Numbered from the stretch's first letter, positions 27,405 to 38,039 are shown. The stretch is DNA of 64,000 bases from Clostridia bacterium (GCA_017621875.1 JAGASE010000001.1:62001-126000), one strand, 5' to 3'. Notes: generated by a model from the sequence alone, not told the origin. Numbers and translations are program-made.

Positions 27405-30400
27405 ATGAAGAAAAGGGGTATATCCCTGCTGATTGCAGTTACAATGATATTTTCGCTGCTGCCGGTTATGTGCGTAAATGCGGCAACGATTGATAAATGG
27501 TCGGTATATTTCTCGAATGTAGCCGAGGGCAGCGATGCGGTTTTAAAGCTTGATACAAGCGAAGCCGCAAGCGGAAGCACCTCCGTATTTGCCTCCTTTG
27601 ACGTTGCAAAAAAATCAATGTATTATATATCTCTTGCACAGAGAGTGCCTGTGGAAAAAGGGAAGACATATGTGTACGGAGTTAAGGTTAAGGCTGAAAA
27701 GGCACATAACATTCAGCTAAAAATAAACCAGATAAACAATGACTCTCTTGTGCCATTCAGTGAAAGCAATGAGTGGCAGGAGTATCGTTTTACCTATGTT
27801 CACAAGCTTGACGACGAGTCTGTGAACTATGCAATCATTGTTGAGGGACTTACAAAGGGCGTATGGTTTGATGACGCGTATTTCTATGATGCAGAAGACA
27901 GTAAGAAAACGAACCTTATCGCAAATTCCGGCTTTGAAGGAGCGGCAGCTGCGGCAGAAGAAACCGTTGTAGAGTCAACGGTCGGAGCTGCGGAGGCACA
28001 GTTTAATGCACTCAAGAAAAAGGATTCCTTCACTTATGAGGAAATAGCCGCTGTTATGGGTGGGTATCAGTACAGTGCAGTATATCCTGCACACGATATC
28101 ACGGTTGACGGCAGCGGAAGTGACTGGGCGGATTATGTATCAATGATGATGCCGGTTCGCTCTGACCAGTACTATGTGCTTAACAAGGCATGGATACTGG
28201 GCGAGATGGATACTACGGCAGAGTATAAGTTCTGCTATGACAAGGAAAATCTGTATGTATATATTGAGGTAAACGACGACAAGCACGTTTATATTGATAA
28301 CGGTGACGACTACTGGAAGGGCGACAGTATTCAGCTTGCTGTGTGTCCGGTAGGCAAAACCTATGCTACGGAGATAAGTCTGGTGCATAACGAGGAGGAA
28401 AAGAAAAGCTCTGTATATTCTTCGGCAAATACCGAGGATGAGGTTGCAAAGGTTAAGCTTGCAACCAGCCGAACAGAAGAAAAGACGATATACGAGGCGG
28501 CAATTCCGTGGGATATAACCTTTACGGCGGAGGATATTTGGACATGGAGCGGCGAGGGCTATCAGGTTGAAGAGGCTGATAAGCTGAACGAGGACGGTCT
28601 TCCCGAAACGTGCCTTTTGAGCTTCCTTATAAACGAAAATGACGGTGCCGGCAGAGCATACATGGTTCAGGTTGACGCAGGCGGTATCGGTCAGGTTGGA
28701 AAGTATCCGAAAAAGTCAAGTAAGCCGTTTCCGCTTTTGGAGCTTCTTTCAGAGGATAAGGACTGGTATGCATGGATTGAGGGTGAAGAAGAAATCAGCA
28801 CCGGAGAAGAAGCAATATTTGACGTTTACCTTGTTAACCGAGGCGAGGCAAGAACTGTAACGATTGAAATCCCGTTCTTTGATTCAAAGGAAACGGTAAC
28901 TATCCCTGCAAACAGCGGTATCAGACGTGAGTTTAAGCACATTTCTGAGGTTTACGGAGAAAAGACGGTTGAATGTATTGTAACAGAAGGCGGTAACAAG
29001 GGAACAAGTACCTTTACCTTCTATGCAAACCCGGGCGAAGGATATTTCGACGAAGATATAAAGGCATTACGATATAAAGGAAAAGAGCTATCCAATCTCT
29101 TAAAGCGTTGTAAGGAGGCAGGTATTGAGCCTGATTACGAAATTGCAAGAGCAGCTATCTTTAATCAGTACATAGACTGGTTTGAGGACGACCTTGCACA
29201 TGGCGAAATTAAAAAGAGCGAATATACAATACAGTGTCTTGAGGATATTTACAACAAGACAAAGCCGAAGCTTTTGGCATATTTAAACGGCTCGGAAAAG
29301 CCTCTTGAAGTACCGAAGTATGTAACCTCCGAAACACACTATGACGGAATCCGCACATCGGCTCTTGCTGAGCTTGGCGGAGAGGTAGCAGAGCGTGATA
29401 TGTTCTTTATCGGTTTTAATGCATGGGGTGCGGACGTACACTTCCCGTTTATCTCGAAGATAGGCTTTAACTTCTCGCAGGAGGAGGCAGGTCCTACATG
29501 GATAACGCAGACAAAGACTGTGGACGCAAAGCATTGGAACGCAGTAAGCAACACAAGCGTGGGCGTGCCGGAGCATACTCTTGAAATAACCAATGAGGAA
29601 AAGGTGTCTGGCGAGAGCAGCATGAAGCTGACCTACAAGGACGCATGGAAGAACAACCTTTACAGAAAGCTGTATCAGGCGATTCCATGTAAGCCTAACA
29701 CCACATACAAGTGGGGCTTTAAGGCAAAGGCAAATAACGCACATACAATTCACGCATCTATAACAAACGGCAATCCGTATAACGAGCGTGCAGTTCTGCC
29801 GGAGGGAACATATGACTGGACGAATTTCGACTACGAGCATACAACCGGCGATAATACGTCGCATTTGTCCTTCTCGTTCTTCTTCATGGCACAGACAGAC
29901 GCATTCTATTTAGACGATTTATATGTTTATGAAAAAGGCAAGGAGGGCGAAAACCTTCTTGATAACGGCGGCTTTGAGGAAAGATGGAGCGAGGACCAAT
30001 ATGTTCAGCATGACTATCTGGGAACGTATGGAATACTTGACCGCCTTGAAAAGTGCAGGGAGCTGAATATTTCGGCGGATTTCCTGATTTCACCGCATTA
30101 TTTCCATTCGGTATTCTATCAGCAGTATCCTGAAATGTCTCACCCTGTCGGAATCATGGTTAAGTACAGATACGATAACCCGATAGCACGTGAGGTTGTT
30201 TCGGAATACCTCGAAATCCTTATGGAGCAGATACTTCCGTACAAGGACGTAATCGGCTCGATAACGCTTGCGAATGAGCCGTCGCATATCGCACACCAGA
30301 GCGGCGACTACTACAGACCGCACCTTGCGGCATATTTAGAGCGGATATATAACGGTGATATAGCAGAAATGAACCGCATTTACGGTACAGATTACAAGAC

Positions 30401-31709
30401 CTTCGACGAGGTGCCGTTTACGGCAGGAACAAAGCCGAGTCCGCAGCTTTATGACTATATCAACTTCAATGATGAAATAGGAACGGACTTTATCAAATTC
30501 CTTTATGATGAAGTTAAAAAGTATACCGATATCCCTGTTAACACAAAGGTAATGCATTGGGTTGCATCGACAGATATAGGCTCTGCAAACAAGAGATGGC
30601 TTTTGGGTGCAGGTGCTGACCCTGAAAAGCTCGTGCCATATTCCGATATAAACGGAAACGACTCGGAGCTTAGTATAACAACTCCGTTTGAGCAGAACCT
30701 TGCAGGAAAGCAGCTTCAGAAATCTATAAATTATGACTTCAACCGAAGCCTTTTAGATGCACCTGTATTTAACGGTGAGGATCATATCGGTCTTAACGGT
30801 GAGGAGTATTATGGCCCTGACTGGGCAAAGAGTGTCAGAATAGAGCAGTGGATGAGTCCTTTCCACGGTCGTTCAATGACAACCATCTGGAACTTTGACC
30901 GTACACGTTCAAGAACATGGACAGCAGCAGGTATAGCATTCAGACCGGATGCACTCGAAGCTGTGTCAACTGCCGCGATGGATATTAACAGACTTGCAGA
31001 ATATGTTTACGAGGTTGCCGAAAAGCCGGCAGATGTAGGTATTCTGTTCTCAAAGACGGCAAGACTTATGAATTACGACCACATGAACAGCGTGTATAAG
31101 ACTTATGAAAATCTTCTTTATAACGGAATTAAGCCGATGTTTGCTGCAGAATCGCAGCCGGAGCTGATTCATAAGTATGACACCTTGTATCTTGCGGCGT
31201 GCAGACATATCGAGCTTAGCACGCTTTTAGAACTTAAAAAGTACGTAGATAACGGCGGAAGGCTTATACTTTTGGGAGAGGACCAGCTGTCCCTTGACGG
31301 GCGTCATCAGCCGCATCCACAGGAGCTGGTGGAATATGTCAAGTCAAAGGCGGAGATTTATCCGTGGATGACAGACGGAACTGACGTTACAATGCCTGAT
31401 AATGAAATTTACAACATCATGGACAAAACAACTGCGGATAAGCAGAGAATAAAGCTGATTGACGCAGAAACCGGAGAGAAGGTTCGCGGCGTTGAATGGC
31501 AGGGTGTCGATTTTGAGAACATTAACGGCGAATCGGGTACTGTCATAAATATCGGTAACTATAACTGGAACGAGAATAAAACCGTTCAGCTTTACATTGA
31601 TGGTGAGCTTGTTGAAAATCCGTTTGAGATGAGAAGCAATAAGACACTTGATTCTGCATTTACCGTAGAGAGCAGCTCTGCGATATTTATCAAGGTAGTT
31701 AAAAAATAA
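27405..31709 (+). CDS. Secreted GH42-like clan-A glycoside hydrolase with N-terminal CBMs
   Basis: A 1434-residue exported enzyme. After the signal peptide (1-26) come a CBM4/9-like domain (30-170), a CBM9/DOMON-like domain (about 235-430, ITVDGSGSDWADY), an Ig-like segment (450-550), a helical domain (555-660) and a TIM barrel. The barrel begins FFIGFNAWGADVHFPF near 666 and is interrupted at about 730-850 by another CBM4/9-like domain. E958 in ANEPSH and E1125 in NGEDHIG are the likely acid/base and nucleophile of a retaining clan GH-A enzyme. An amidotransferase-like fold (about 1205-1320) as in GH42 follows. GAGGAGG supports this ATG; the previous stop lies 15 nt upstream. Substrate unknown; beta-galactoside is the family default. 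Confidence 0.82.
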   Translation: MKKRGISLLIAVTMIFSLLPVMCVNAATIDKWSVYFSNVAEGSDAVLKLDTSEAASGSTSVFASFDVAKKSMYYISLAQRVPVEKGKTYVYGVKVKAEKAHNIQLKINQINNDSLVPFSESNEWQEYRFTYVHKLDDESVNYAIIVEGLTKGVWFDDAYFYDAEDSKKTNLIANSGFEGAAAAAEETVVESTVGAAEAQFNALKKKDSFTYEEIAAVMGGYQYSAVYPAHDITVDGSGSDWADYVSMMMPVRSDQYYVLNKAWILGEMDTTAEYKFCYDKENLYVYIEVNDDKHVYIDNGDDYWKGDSIQLAVCPVGKTYATEISLVHNEEEKKSSVYSSANTEDEVAKVKLATSRTEEKTIYEAAIPWDITFTAEDIWTWSGEGYQVEEADKLNEDGLPETCLLSFLINENDGAGRAYMVQVDAGGIGQVGKYPKKSSKPFPLLELLSEDKDWYAWIEGEEEISTGEEAIFDVYLVNRGEARTVTIEIPFFDSKETVTIPANSGIRREFKHISEVYGEKTVECIVTEGGNKGTSTFTFYANPGEGYFDEDIKALRYKGKELSNLLKRCKEAGIEPDYEIARAAIFNQYIDWFEDDLAHGEIKKSEYTIQCLEDIYNKTKPKLLAYLNGSEKPLEVPKYVTSETHYDGIRTSALAELGGEVAERDMFFIGFNAWGADVHFPFISKIGFNFSQEEAGPTWITQTKTVDAKHWNAVSNTSVGVPEHTLEITNEEKVSGESSMKLTYKDAWKNNLYRKLYQAIPCKPNTTYKWGFKAKANNAHTIHASITNGNPYNERAVLPEGTYDWTNFDYEHTTGDNTSHLSFSFFFMAQTDAFYLDDLYVYEKGKEGENLLDNGGFEERWSEDQYVQHDYLGTYGILDRLEKCRELNISADFLISPHYFHSVFYQQYPEMSHPVGIMVKYRYDNPIAREVVSEYLEILMEQILPYKDVIGSITLANEPSHIAHQSGDYYRPHLAAYLERIYNGDIAEMNRIYGTDYKTFDEVPFTAGTKPSPQLYDYINFNDEIGTDFIKFLYDEVKKYTDIPVNTKVMHWVASTDIGSANKRWLLGAGADPEKLVPYSDINGNDSELSITTPFEQNLAGKQLQKSINYDFNRSLLDAPVFNGEDHIGLNGEEYYGPDWAKSVRIEQWMSPFHGRSMTTIWNFDRTRSRTWTAAGIAFRPDALEAVSTAAMDINRLAEYVYEVAEKPADVGILFSKTARLMNYDHMNSVYKTYENLLYNGIKPMFAAESQPELIHKYDTLYLAACRHIELSTLLELKKYVDNGGRLILLGEDQLSLDGRHQPHPQELVEYVKSKAEIYPWMTDGTDVTMPDNEIYNIMDKTTADKQRIKLIDAETGEKVRGVEWQGVDFENINGESGTVINIGNYNWNENKTVQLYIDGELVENPFEMRSNKTLDSAFTVESSSAIFIKVVKK

Positions 31710-31722
31710 TAGTTTATAAAAG

Positions 31723-31760
31723 CTCCGTATTTATCGCACAAAGATGCGGTAAATACGGGG
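31723..31760 (+). other. Intercistronic 16-bp stem-loop
   Basis: CCGTATTTATCGCA (31725-31738) pairs with TGCGGTAAATACGG (31745-31758) through a 6-nt loop, with one G-U pair and two further base pairs outside. There is no T-run; the ribosome binding site GAAGGAG follows within 15 nt. Probably an mRNA-stabilising or translation-tuning hairpin between the two hydrolase genes. Confidence 0.65.
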
Positions 31761-31785
31761 TATAAATATCGAAGGAGTTGATGTG

Positions 31786-34700
31786 ATGAAGAAAATTGCG
31801 GCAATAATAACTGTGTCAAGTATTTTTGCGGCATGTCTGCCTGCTTGGGCGGCGGTGGTTAATCTCGATTACAGTGTGTATAGTACACAGATAGCGGAGC
31901 TTGACCAAAAGACAGATGAGATAAATTCACTTATCGCAGAATGCGAGGAGAACGGAATTTCACCCGATTATGAAATAATGCGGGGTGCTGTATTAGAGAA
32001 ATATACACAGTTTTTTAAGGACGAGCTGACAAACGGCGTCAGCTACCGCTCGGAGGAAAACGGCTACAGCGAAAGCGATGTTAAGCACATATATGATTAC
32101 AATGTGTCAAGCCTTAACAAAATTGCGGACGAGGCAATAGGAAACTTAAATGCATATCTGTTGGGGACAAAAGAGCCAATGCATGTACCGAAGGTTGTTA
32201 CCTCACCGACGGAAATTGACGGAAAAACCGTAACGGCACAGACAGAGATTGACGGCGTTTCCGAAAGAAATAAGGTCTTTTTGAACGGCTTTGGACACTA
32301 CACTGCCTTTGACCATTTTGATTTTTTCGGAAAAACCGGAGCAAACTTTATTCAAATGGAAATCGGACTAAGCAGCTATTTAAGACCTGCAAACGGAATT
32401 ACCGACTGGCTTACGGGATATTACATGAAGCCGGACGCGACAATAGAGCTGACCGAGGAGGAAAGCCGTCACGGCAGCAAGTCAATTAAAATGACGAACA
32501 AAACCGAAATAACGGAAAATTATTACATGGGCTTGAATCAACCGATAAAGGTTGAGCCCAAAACATCATATACCTACAGGTTTTATGCCAAGGGCAGCAA
32601 TATACAGAATTTTGTTTATAAAACCACATCAAGCGGAACTTTTAAGAGAATTACATACAGCGACGCTGCAAGCTTGGATAACTGGACAAAATATGAGGTG
32701 CAGTTTACAACGGGCGATGAGCAGACGGTAGACCGAGTATATCTGTTAACCGAGGGGCCGACCGACGCCATTTATATAGATGATGTAGGTCTTTATAAGA
32801 CGGGCAGCAGCGTAAACCTTTTGTCAAACGGAGGCTTTGAAAAGACGGACGCTGAGGACAAAATTTTGGATATCGACTATGAGAAGCTGTGGAAGCTTGA
32901 GGAAATACTGAAGGAGGCTGAGGAAAAAAATATCAAGATAGACCTTCTTCTGGCAATGCACTATTTCGTGTGGGAGCTTGCGGAGCAGTATCCGGATATT
33001 TTGGAGGAGGGTGACAGCTTCGGCTATCGCCTGGCTCACGAGGCAGCACAGCGGGCTTGTAAGATGCACGCCGAAACTATTGCAGCTTTAGTTGACGGTT
33101 ATGAGTGCATAAACAGTATCTGTATTGCAAATGAGCCGCGGACTTGTCCGCGTGACGGCGGCGATGACAGCTATTATAAAGATGACTATGCACTGTACCT
33201 TGAGGAAATTTACGGAACTGAAGAACGCTATAACGAATTAAATGGCACGAGCTATTCAGACTTTTCGCAAATTCCGTTCCCGACAAGCGGACTTAGCGGA
33301 AGAACTACAATGGATTCGTATGATTATACGCTTTTTGCAGACAAAATCGGAACACAGTGGGTTGAGCTTATAGCAAACAGCGTAAAGGCTGTTACCGATA
33401 TCCCTGTTCACGTAAAGCAGATGTCGTATACCACATGGGCAGACGAAAGTGATAGCCGGTGGCTTATAGCAATCGGTTTTGACCCGCAGGAATATCACAA
33501 GTATGTTGATATAAACGGAAATGACGCGGGATTGCGTATTCCGGCAAATTATGACGGTGACATTTCTGCCTTTATGGAGAACAGGGGAGTTCAGCAAAGC
33601 ATGTGGTATGACTTTTTAACCTCAATCAAGGACGCTCCTGTATTTAACAGCGAGGACCACATTCTTGCAAACGGCGATAAGCTGTACCGCGATGAGCATA
33701 ATAAGCTGATTGACGCGGCACAGTGGATGGGAGCGGTGCATGGCAGAACGATGACGGCTACATGGATTTTTGACAGAACTGAAAGCCGTGAGGAAACCTA
33801 TGAAAGCATTATGTATCGTCCCGACCTTTACGAAAACATAAGCGAGATAAACATGGATTTAAACCGCCTTGCGGATGAGGTTTATGCGGTTATGGAGGCT
33901 CCGAAAAATATCGGTATTCTGTATTCCGAAACCACACGCCATTATAACAAGTATCACATGAATACGATGTATAAGGCATATGAAAATTGTCTGTATAACG
34001 GCTTAAAACCGGGCTTTGTGGTGGAAAGTCAGCTTGATGCTATGGATAACTATGAGCTTATGATAATACCGTATGCAACGCATGTTACAAGCAGCGTTAT
34101 TGATAAGCTCAAGGCGTATACGCAAAATGGTGGCAAGCTGATAGTTGTGGGCGACGGCTGTCTTGCATATGATGAGCGGCTTACAGCACATAATTCGGCG
34201 GATATAAGCAGCATAATCGCAGACGCTGCCGAGGTTGAGCTAAGTCTTAACGGGACATATGAAGTTACTGTTTCGCAAGCAGAGCTGTTTGGTGCAATAT
34301 ACGACGAGGCTGACAGCTTGGGCATTACAGATATTGAAATACGCGATAATGCTACAGGTGAGCGTACCATGGACGTTGAGTATTCCATGGCGGAGCTTGA
34401 CGGAGCGAAAATTATCAGCATATGTAACTATGACTGGGACGCAGATAAAAATGTGAGCATCTATATAGACGGAGTGCGAGTGCAAAGTGCGACCGAGCTT
34501 CGCAGCGGCGAAGATGTGCTTTCGGATATAGAGCTTAAAAGCTACAAGCCGATTCTGCTTAAGGTAGGCGGAGATGATGAGGTAGAGACGACGGAAACCT
34601 CTATAAGTAATATTAAAATATCCGAGGATAGGATATTTTGCAATGTAACTGCCGGAGAGAGGCTTGAAAATGCACTGCTTGCGGCTGCGGTATATGACAC

Positions 34701-36213
34701 TTCGGGAAAGCTGGAATCGGCGTCTGTTACCGATATAGAGCTTTTGGAAAGCGGAGAAAGCAGTGAGTATTACAGCGACAGCACTGCAAGCACAGATGGT
34801 AAAAATATCAGGCTTATGCTTTGGAAAAAGACCTTAGAGCCGATTATAACGCCTGCCGCATATGATCCTCTTTCAAACACCGATTACAGGCTTGATTTTA
34901 TAAAGGAAGAGTCGGCAAATGAACTGCAGGTGGTTTGCAGCGGCTTGCTTGAGGGCGGCGGAACGGTTTTAAATGATAGCGAAAATGAACGTGCATACTT
35001 TGAGGGTGTGGATCAGGACACAGCATTTTTGCTGCCGGAGGACATAGAAAAATCCGACTTTGTGATAGAGGCGGATTTGACCTATCAAAAGAATGAAAAC
35101 CACCGAGGCTATGGAATTTCCTTCGGTTATGTGTTCGGCTATCAGGACAGCGGAAATTTCACCGCATTAAGATACAATCCTGAAAACGGGACAATCATTA
35201 TGCTAAATGGCATAAACGGAGCGAGGTATTCAAGATATGCCGAGAAGGGCAATGGTGCAGCTACAATGCTTGGCGAACAGGAAACTGCACACCTTAAGCT
35301 AATCGTAAATGACGGAAAAATGGAGTTTTTCGTAAACGGTGAGCTTGGCTATGCATATTCAAGTCCCAATGATTCAAGGACTGCCGACGGTGTTGCATCA
35401 ACGCAGAAGGCGAACAACTTTACAAAGTCGGGAAGAATCGGAATTTTCTCACATGCGGACAGAACAACAATTTCGGTTGACAATATCCGCGTAAGAGAAA
35501 TTGCGGAGGAGGATATTTCGTACTACTCAAATTCGTATATGGATTCTACACTTCCGATTGAGCTTTCAAACGATATGTCGGGCATAAATTCAAGCTTCTT
35601 TGCAAGCCACAGCCTTACAAGCTCAACATGGGGCAAAGCGGCATATGAAGTGAATGCAAGCAACACATGGGCAAATACCGGAAACTACAGCAGCATGACA
35701 TTGTGCGGTGACTATGCGATTGATATGAACTTTGCTCTGAAAAATCCGCTTAATGATTCGCGATGGATTGGTATAGCGTTCGGAATGCATGTAAATGACG
35801 GAGCGGCTTATTACAATATTGCGGGAGTAAGGGAAAACGGAGAACTGTTTATTGAGCAGAAGAAGGTTACGGCAGACGGCAGCGAAAGTGCCGTTTCCGC
35901 CTCAAACAGTGCGAAGGACTCATGTGCTGCGACAATATCGGATAATGAGAAAAATTCCGAGTATGACGGGGATACGAACAAGTACCTTTTAAGCTATATG
36001 CCTTCGGGCTACACAAGCTCCGACCCGCTTGACGTAAACCCAAGACGGCACAATATGCGGCTTGAGGTTTCAGGAAATATCGCAACGCTGACCTTTGGAG
36101 GCAAAACAATAAGCTGCGTGATAGATAAAAATTCAGTGGACGGATTTTTTGGAATACGTGCGGCAGGTACTGCTGCGAATATTTACAGCTTAAGGGCTTA
36201 TCCCATTTATTAA
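31786..36213 (+). CDS. Secreted GH42-like clan-A hydrolase with C-terminal lectin pair
   Basis: A 1475-residue exported paralogue of the preceding enzyme. The signal peptide (1-24) leads straight into the helical domain and TIM barrel (NGFGHYTAFDHFDFF near 163) with the same inserted CBM4/9-like domain at about 225-352. Catalytic candidates are E450 in ANEPRT and E623 in NSEDHI. The amidotransferase-like domain ends near 930, then the shared module (936-1025: LAAAVYDTSGKL, IRLMLWKKTLEPI) and two concanavalin-like domains (about 1040-1475). The last two are closely similar to the next protein. The ATG at 31786 fits GAAGGAG better than the GTG at 31783. It lacks the N-terminal CBM9 region of its paralogue, so the pair may attack different parts of one polymer. 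Confidence 0.82.
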   Translation: MKKIAAIITVSSIFAACLPAWAAVVNLDYSVYSTQIAELDQKTDEINSLIAECEENGISPDYEIMRGAVLEKYTQFFKDELTNGVSYRSEENGYSESDVKHIYDYNVSSLNKIADEAIGNLNAYLLGTKEPMHVPKVVTSPTEIDGKTVTAQTEIDGVSERNKVFLNGFGHYTAFDHFDFFGKTGANFIQMEIGLSSYLRPANGITDWLTGYYMKPDATIELTEEESRHGSKSIKMTNKTEITENYYMGLNQPIKVEPKTSYTYRFYAKGSNIQNFVYKTTSSGTFKRITYSDAASLDNWTKYEVQFTTGDEQTVDRVYLLTEGPTDAIYIDDVGLYKTGSSVNLLSNGGFEKTDAEDKILDIDYEKLWKLEEILKEAEEKNIKIDLLLAMHYFVWELAEQYPDILEEGDSFGYRLAHEAAQRACKMHAETIAALVDGYECINSICIANEPRTCPRDGGDDSYYKDDYALYLEEIYGTEERYNELNGTSYSDFSQIPFPTSGLSGRTTMDSYDYTLFADKIGTQWVELIANSVKAVTDIPVHVKQMSYTTWADESDSRWLIAIGFDPQEYHKYVDINGNDAGLRIPANYDGDISAFMENRGVQQSMWYDFLTSIKDAPVFNSEDHILANGDKLYRDEHNKLIDAAQWMGAVHGRTMTATWIFDRTESREETYESIMYRPDLYENISEINMDLNRLADEVYAVMEAPKNIGILYSETTRHYNKYHMNTMYKAYENCLYNGLKPGFVVESQLDAMDNYELMIIPYATHVTSSVIDKLKAYTQNGGKLIVVGDGCLAYDERLTAHNSADISSIIADAAEVELSLNGTYEVTVSQAELFGAIYDEADSLGITDIEIRDNATGERTMDVEYSMAELDGAKIISICNYDWDADKNVSIYIDGVRVQSATELRSGEDVLSDIELKSYKPILLKVGGDDEVETTETSISNIKISEDRIFCNVTAGERLENALLAAAVYDTSGKLESASVTDIELLESGESSEYYSDSTASTDGKNIRLMLWKKTLEPIITPAAYDPLSNTDYRLDFIKEESANELQVVCSGLLEGGGTVLNDSENERAYFEGVDQDTAFLLPEDIEKSDFVIEADLTYQKNENHRGYGISFGYVFGYQDSGNFTALRYNPENGTIIMLNGINGARYSRYAEKGNGAATMLGEQETAHLKLIVNDGKMEFFVNGELGYAYSSPNDSRTADGVASTQKANNFTKSGRIGIFSHADRTTISVDNIRVREIAEEDISYYSNSYMDSTLPIELSNDMSGINSSFFASHSLTSSTWGKAAYEVNASNTWANTGNYSSMTLCGDYAIDMNFALKNPLNDSRWIGIAFGMHVNDGAAYYNIAGVRENGELFIEQKKVTADGSESAVSASNSAKDSCAATISDNEKNSEYDGDTNKYLLSYMPSGYTSSDPLDVNPRRHNMRLEVSGNIATLTFGGKTISCVIDKNSVDGFFGIRAAGTAANIYSLRAYPIY

Positions 36214-36222
36214 CGGGTTATA

Positions 36223-36244
36223 TGCAGACGATATCTCGTCAGCA
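36223..36244 (+). other. Intercistronic stem-loop
   Basis: TGC-A-GACGA and TCGTC-A-GCA pair around TATC (36223-36244) with one internal mismatch, just after the 1475-residue hydrolase gene. No T-run follows. It matches the pattern of a hairpin at each wider junction in this array. Confidence 0.5.
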
Positions 36245-36284
36245 TTAACTATATAAAAGTAATTTTATGAAAGGAATGAAAACT

Positions 36285-38039
36285 ATGAAAAAATTTTTAA
36301 GCTGTGTGCTGGGACTCGCGATGGCGATTTCCGCACTTGGAACATCGGCCTATGCGGCGGATGCTGAGGTTGAGTCTGAGATTGTGTATAATCAGACCTT
36401 TACACAGCCGGCGTCTGTGAATGACTTGTCAAAGGATACTGCAGGTGTGTTTGAGGCTAATCCTGCAATATCGTATGACGCGGCAAAGGGTGCAGTAGTA
36501 TATGACGGCTGGGCTTCAAGAGGGGCATGGCTTTTGCCGGAATCGGTAAATGTTGCAGATTTTGTTATGGAGGCAGATATAAGCTACAAAAAGAAGGATA
36601 ACTATGCAAACACAGGGATTGGCTTCGGATTTGTGTTTGACTATCAGGACAGCAATAATTCCTCATGGATTGCGTATTATCCGCTGAACGATGATGCAAA
36701 AGGTAATGTAAATAAGTATGACGCTATTGCAGGAACCGTAACTGGCAGAAATGCCGAGAAAGGCAGAGGCTCATCGCTTTTGCTTGCCGAGGATACCCCG
36801 GTACACTTAAAGCTAATTGTTAATAAGGGCTTAATCGAATTTTTTGTAGACGGAGAGCTTACTTATACATATTACAGTCCTGATGACAGCAGGGCTACAA
36901 CTAATATTGCGGCAAATCAAAGAGCTAATAACTATGCTAAAAGCGGACGCTTGGGAATTTTCTCCCAGGCTGACAAGGTACAGCTGACTGTAGACAATGT
37001 CAGAGTAAGAACTGTTGGAACAAAGGATATTGCGTATTATTCCAATGCCTTCATAGATCCGAATATGGAGTTTAAGTTCAGCTCCTTCAGTAAGCTCAGC
37101 TCATACTTCCCGAATGATACCTTCTCTAAGGGAAGCTGGGGTGTTTCTACTTATCAGGGCTCAGGCTGGAGCAATATAGGTCAGTATATAACCGTTCCTG
37201 TATCGGGTGACTATATGATAGATGTGGACTTTAGTATGAACAATCCTTTAAATGCCACTCGGTGGATGGGTATTGCATTTGGTATCAATGCAAATGAAGA
37301 CGGTACTATGACATATAATGCTGCAGGAATACATGAGAACGGTACAATGTTCCTGACACAGAAAGCAGTCACCTACGATTCTTCAACCGAAACCTATACA
37401 GACAATAATATAAGCGGTGCTCAGGCTGTTTACGGAGACTGTATCAGTACCATAAGTGCGGACAAGAAAAATGCTGATTATGACGGCGAAACCAACGAAT
37501 ATTTCCTTTCCTACAAGCCGGCGGATTATACATACGTCGATATTGCAGATGTAATCAGTAAAAGACATAAAATGCGTATTACCGTTGTGGATGGAGTTGC
37601 AAGCTTCACCTTTGGCGGAAAGACGATTTCGTGCGAAATTGATACTAATGAAACTGACGGATATGTAGGACTTCGCTCGGCAGGAACTGCATCGGAGGTT
37701 TACAGCGTAAGAGTTGCTCCGTATTATGTTGATGAGCCTGTTGTTGAGCTTGATACAACAATGGAATTTAACTATACAGATATTGGAAGTGAATCTGCTC
37801 TTGCAGATATTATTGTTAATGATGACCTCAATCTGGTTGATGAAAATTCAAGAGTAATTGTAGCTGTTTATGATAACGGTAAGCTTGTCGGAACAGACAT
37901 TCAGCCTGTTGACGATGAAATTACATATCTTGAAGCAATCTATGATACGGTTTCGGATACAAGCGGACTTACAATTCGTGCATTTTTGTGGGATATGGTA
38001 ACAGGCAAGCCTTTGGCTGCAGACATTATTCCTGAATAA
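36285..38039 (+). CDS. Secreted lectin-like protein without catalytic domain
   Basis: A 584-residue exported protein made only of binding-type modules. The signal peptide ends near TSAYA (about residue 24). Two concanavalin-like domains (about 30-250 and 255-485) match the C-terminal pair of the upstream hydrolase, including near-identical stretches such as AEKGRG versus AEKGNG, HLKLIVN, and RIGIFSHAD versus RLGIFSQAD. The end (about 488-584) is the shared module (VIVAVYDNGKLVG, IRAFLWDMVTGKPL). Relative to the hydrolase, module order is reversed. The ATG at 36285 fits AAAGGA 9 nt upstream. A polysaccharide-binding accessory protein is the likely role. Confidence 0.85.
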   Translation: MKKFLSCVLGLAMAISALGTSAYAADAEVESEIVYNQTFTQPASVNDLSKDTAGVFEANPAISYDAAKGAVVYDGWASRGAWLLPESVNVADFVMEADISYKKKDNYANTGIGFGFVFDYQDSNNSSWIAYYPLNDDAKGNVNKYDAIAGTVTGRNAEKGRGSSLLLAEDTPVHLKLIVNKGLIEFFVDGELTYTYYSPDDSRATTNIAANQRANNYAKSGRLGIFSQADKVQLTVDNVRVRTVGTKDIAYYSNAFIDPNMEFKFSSFSKLSSYFPNDTFSKGSWGVSTYQGSGWSNIGQYITVPVSGDYMIDVDFSMNNPLNATRWMGIAFGINANEDGTMTYNAAGIHENGTMFLTQKAVTYDSSTETYTDNNISGAQAVYGDCISTISADKKNADYDGETNEYFLSYKPADYTYVDIADVISKRHKMRITVVDGVASFTFGGKTISCEIDTNETDGYVGLRSAGTASEVYSVRVAPYYVDEPVVELDTTMEFNYTDIGSESALADIIVNDDLNLVDENSRVIVAVYDNGKLVGTDIQPVDDEITYLEAIYDTVSDTSGLTIRAFLWDMVTGKPLAADIIPE

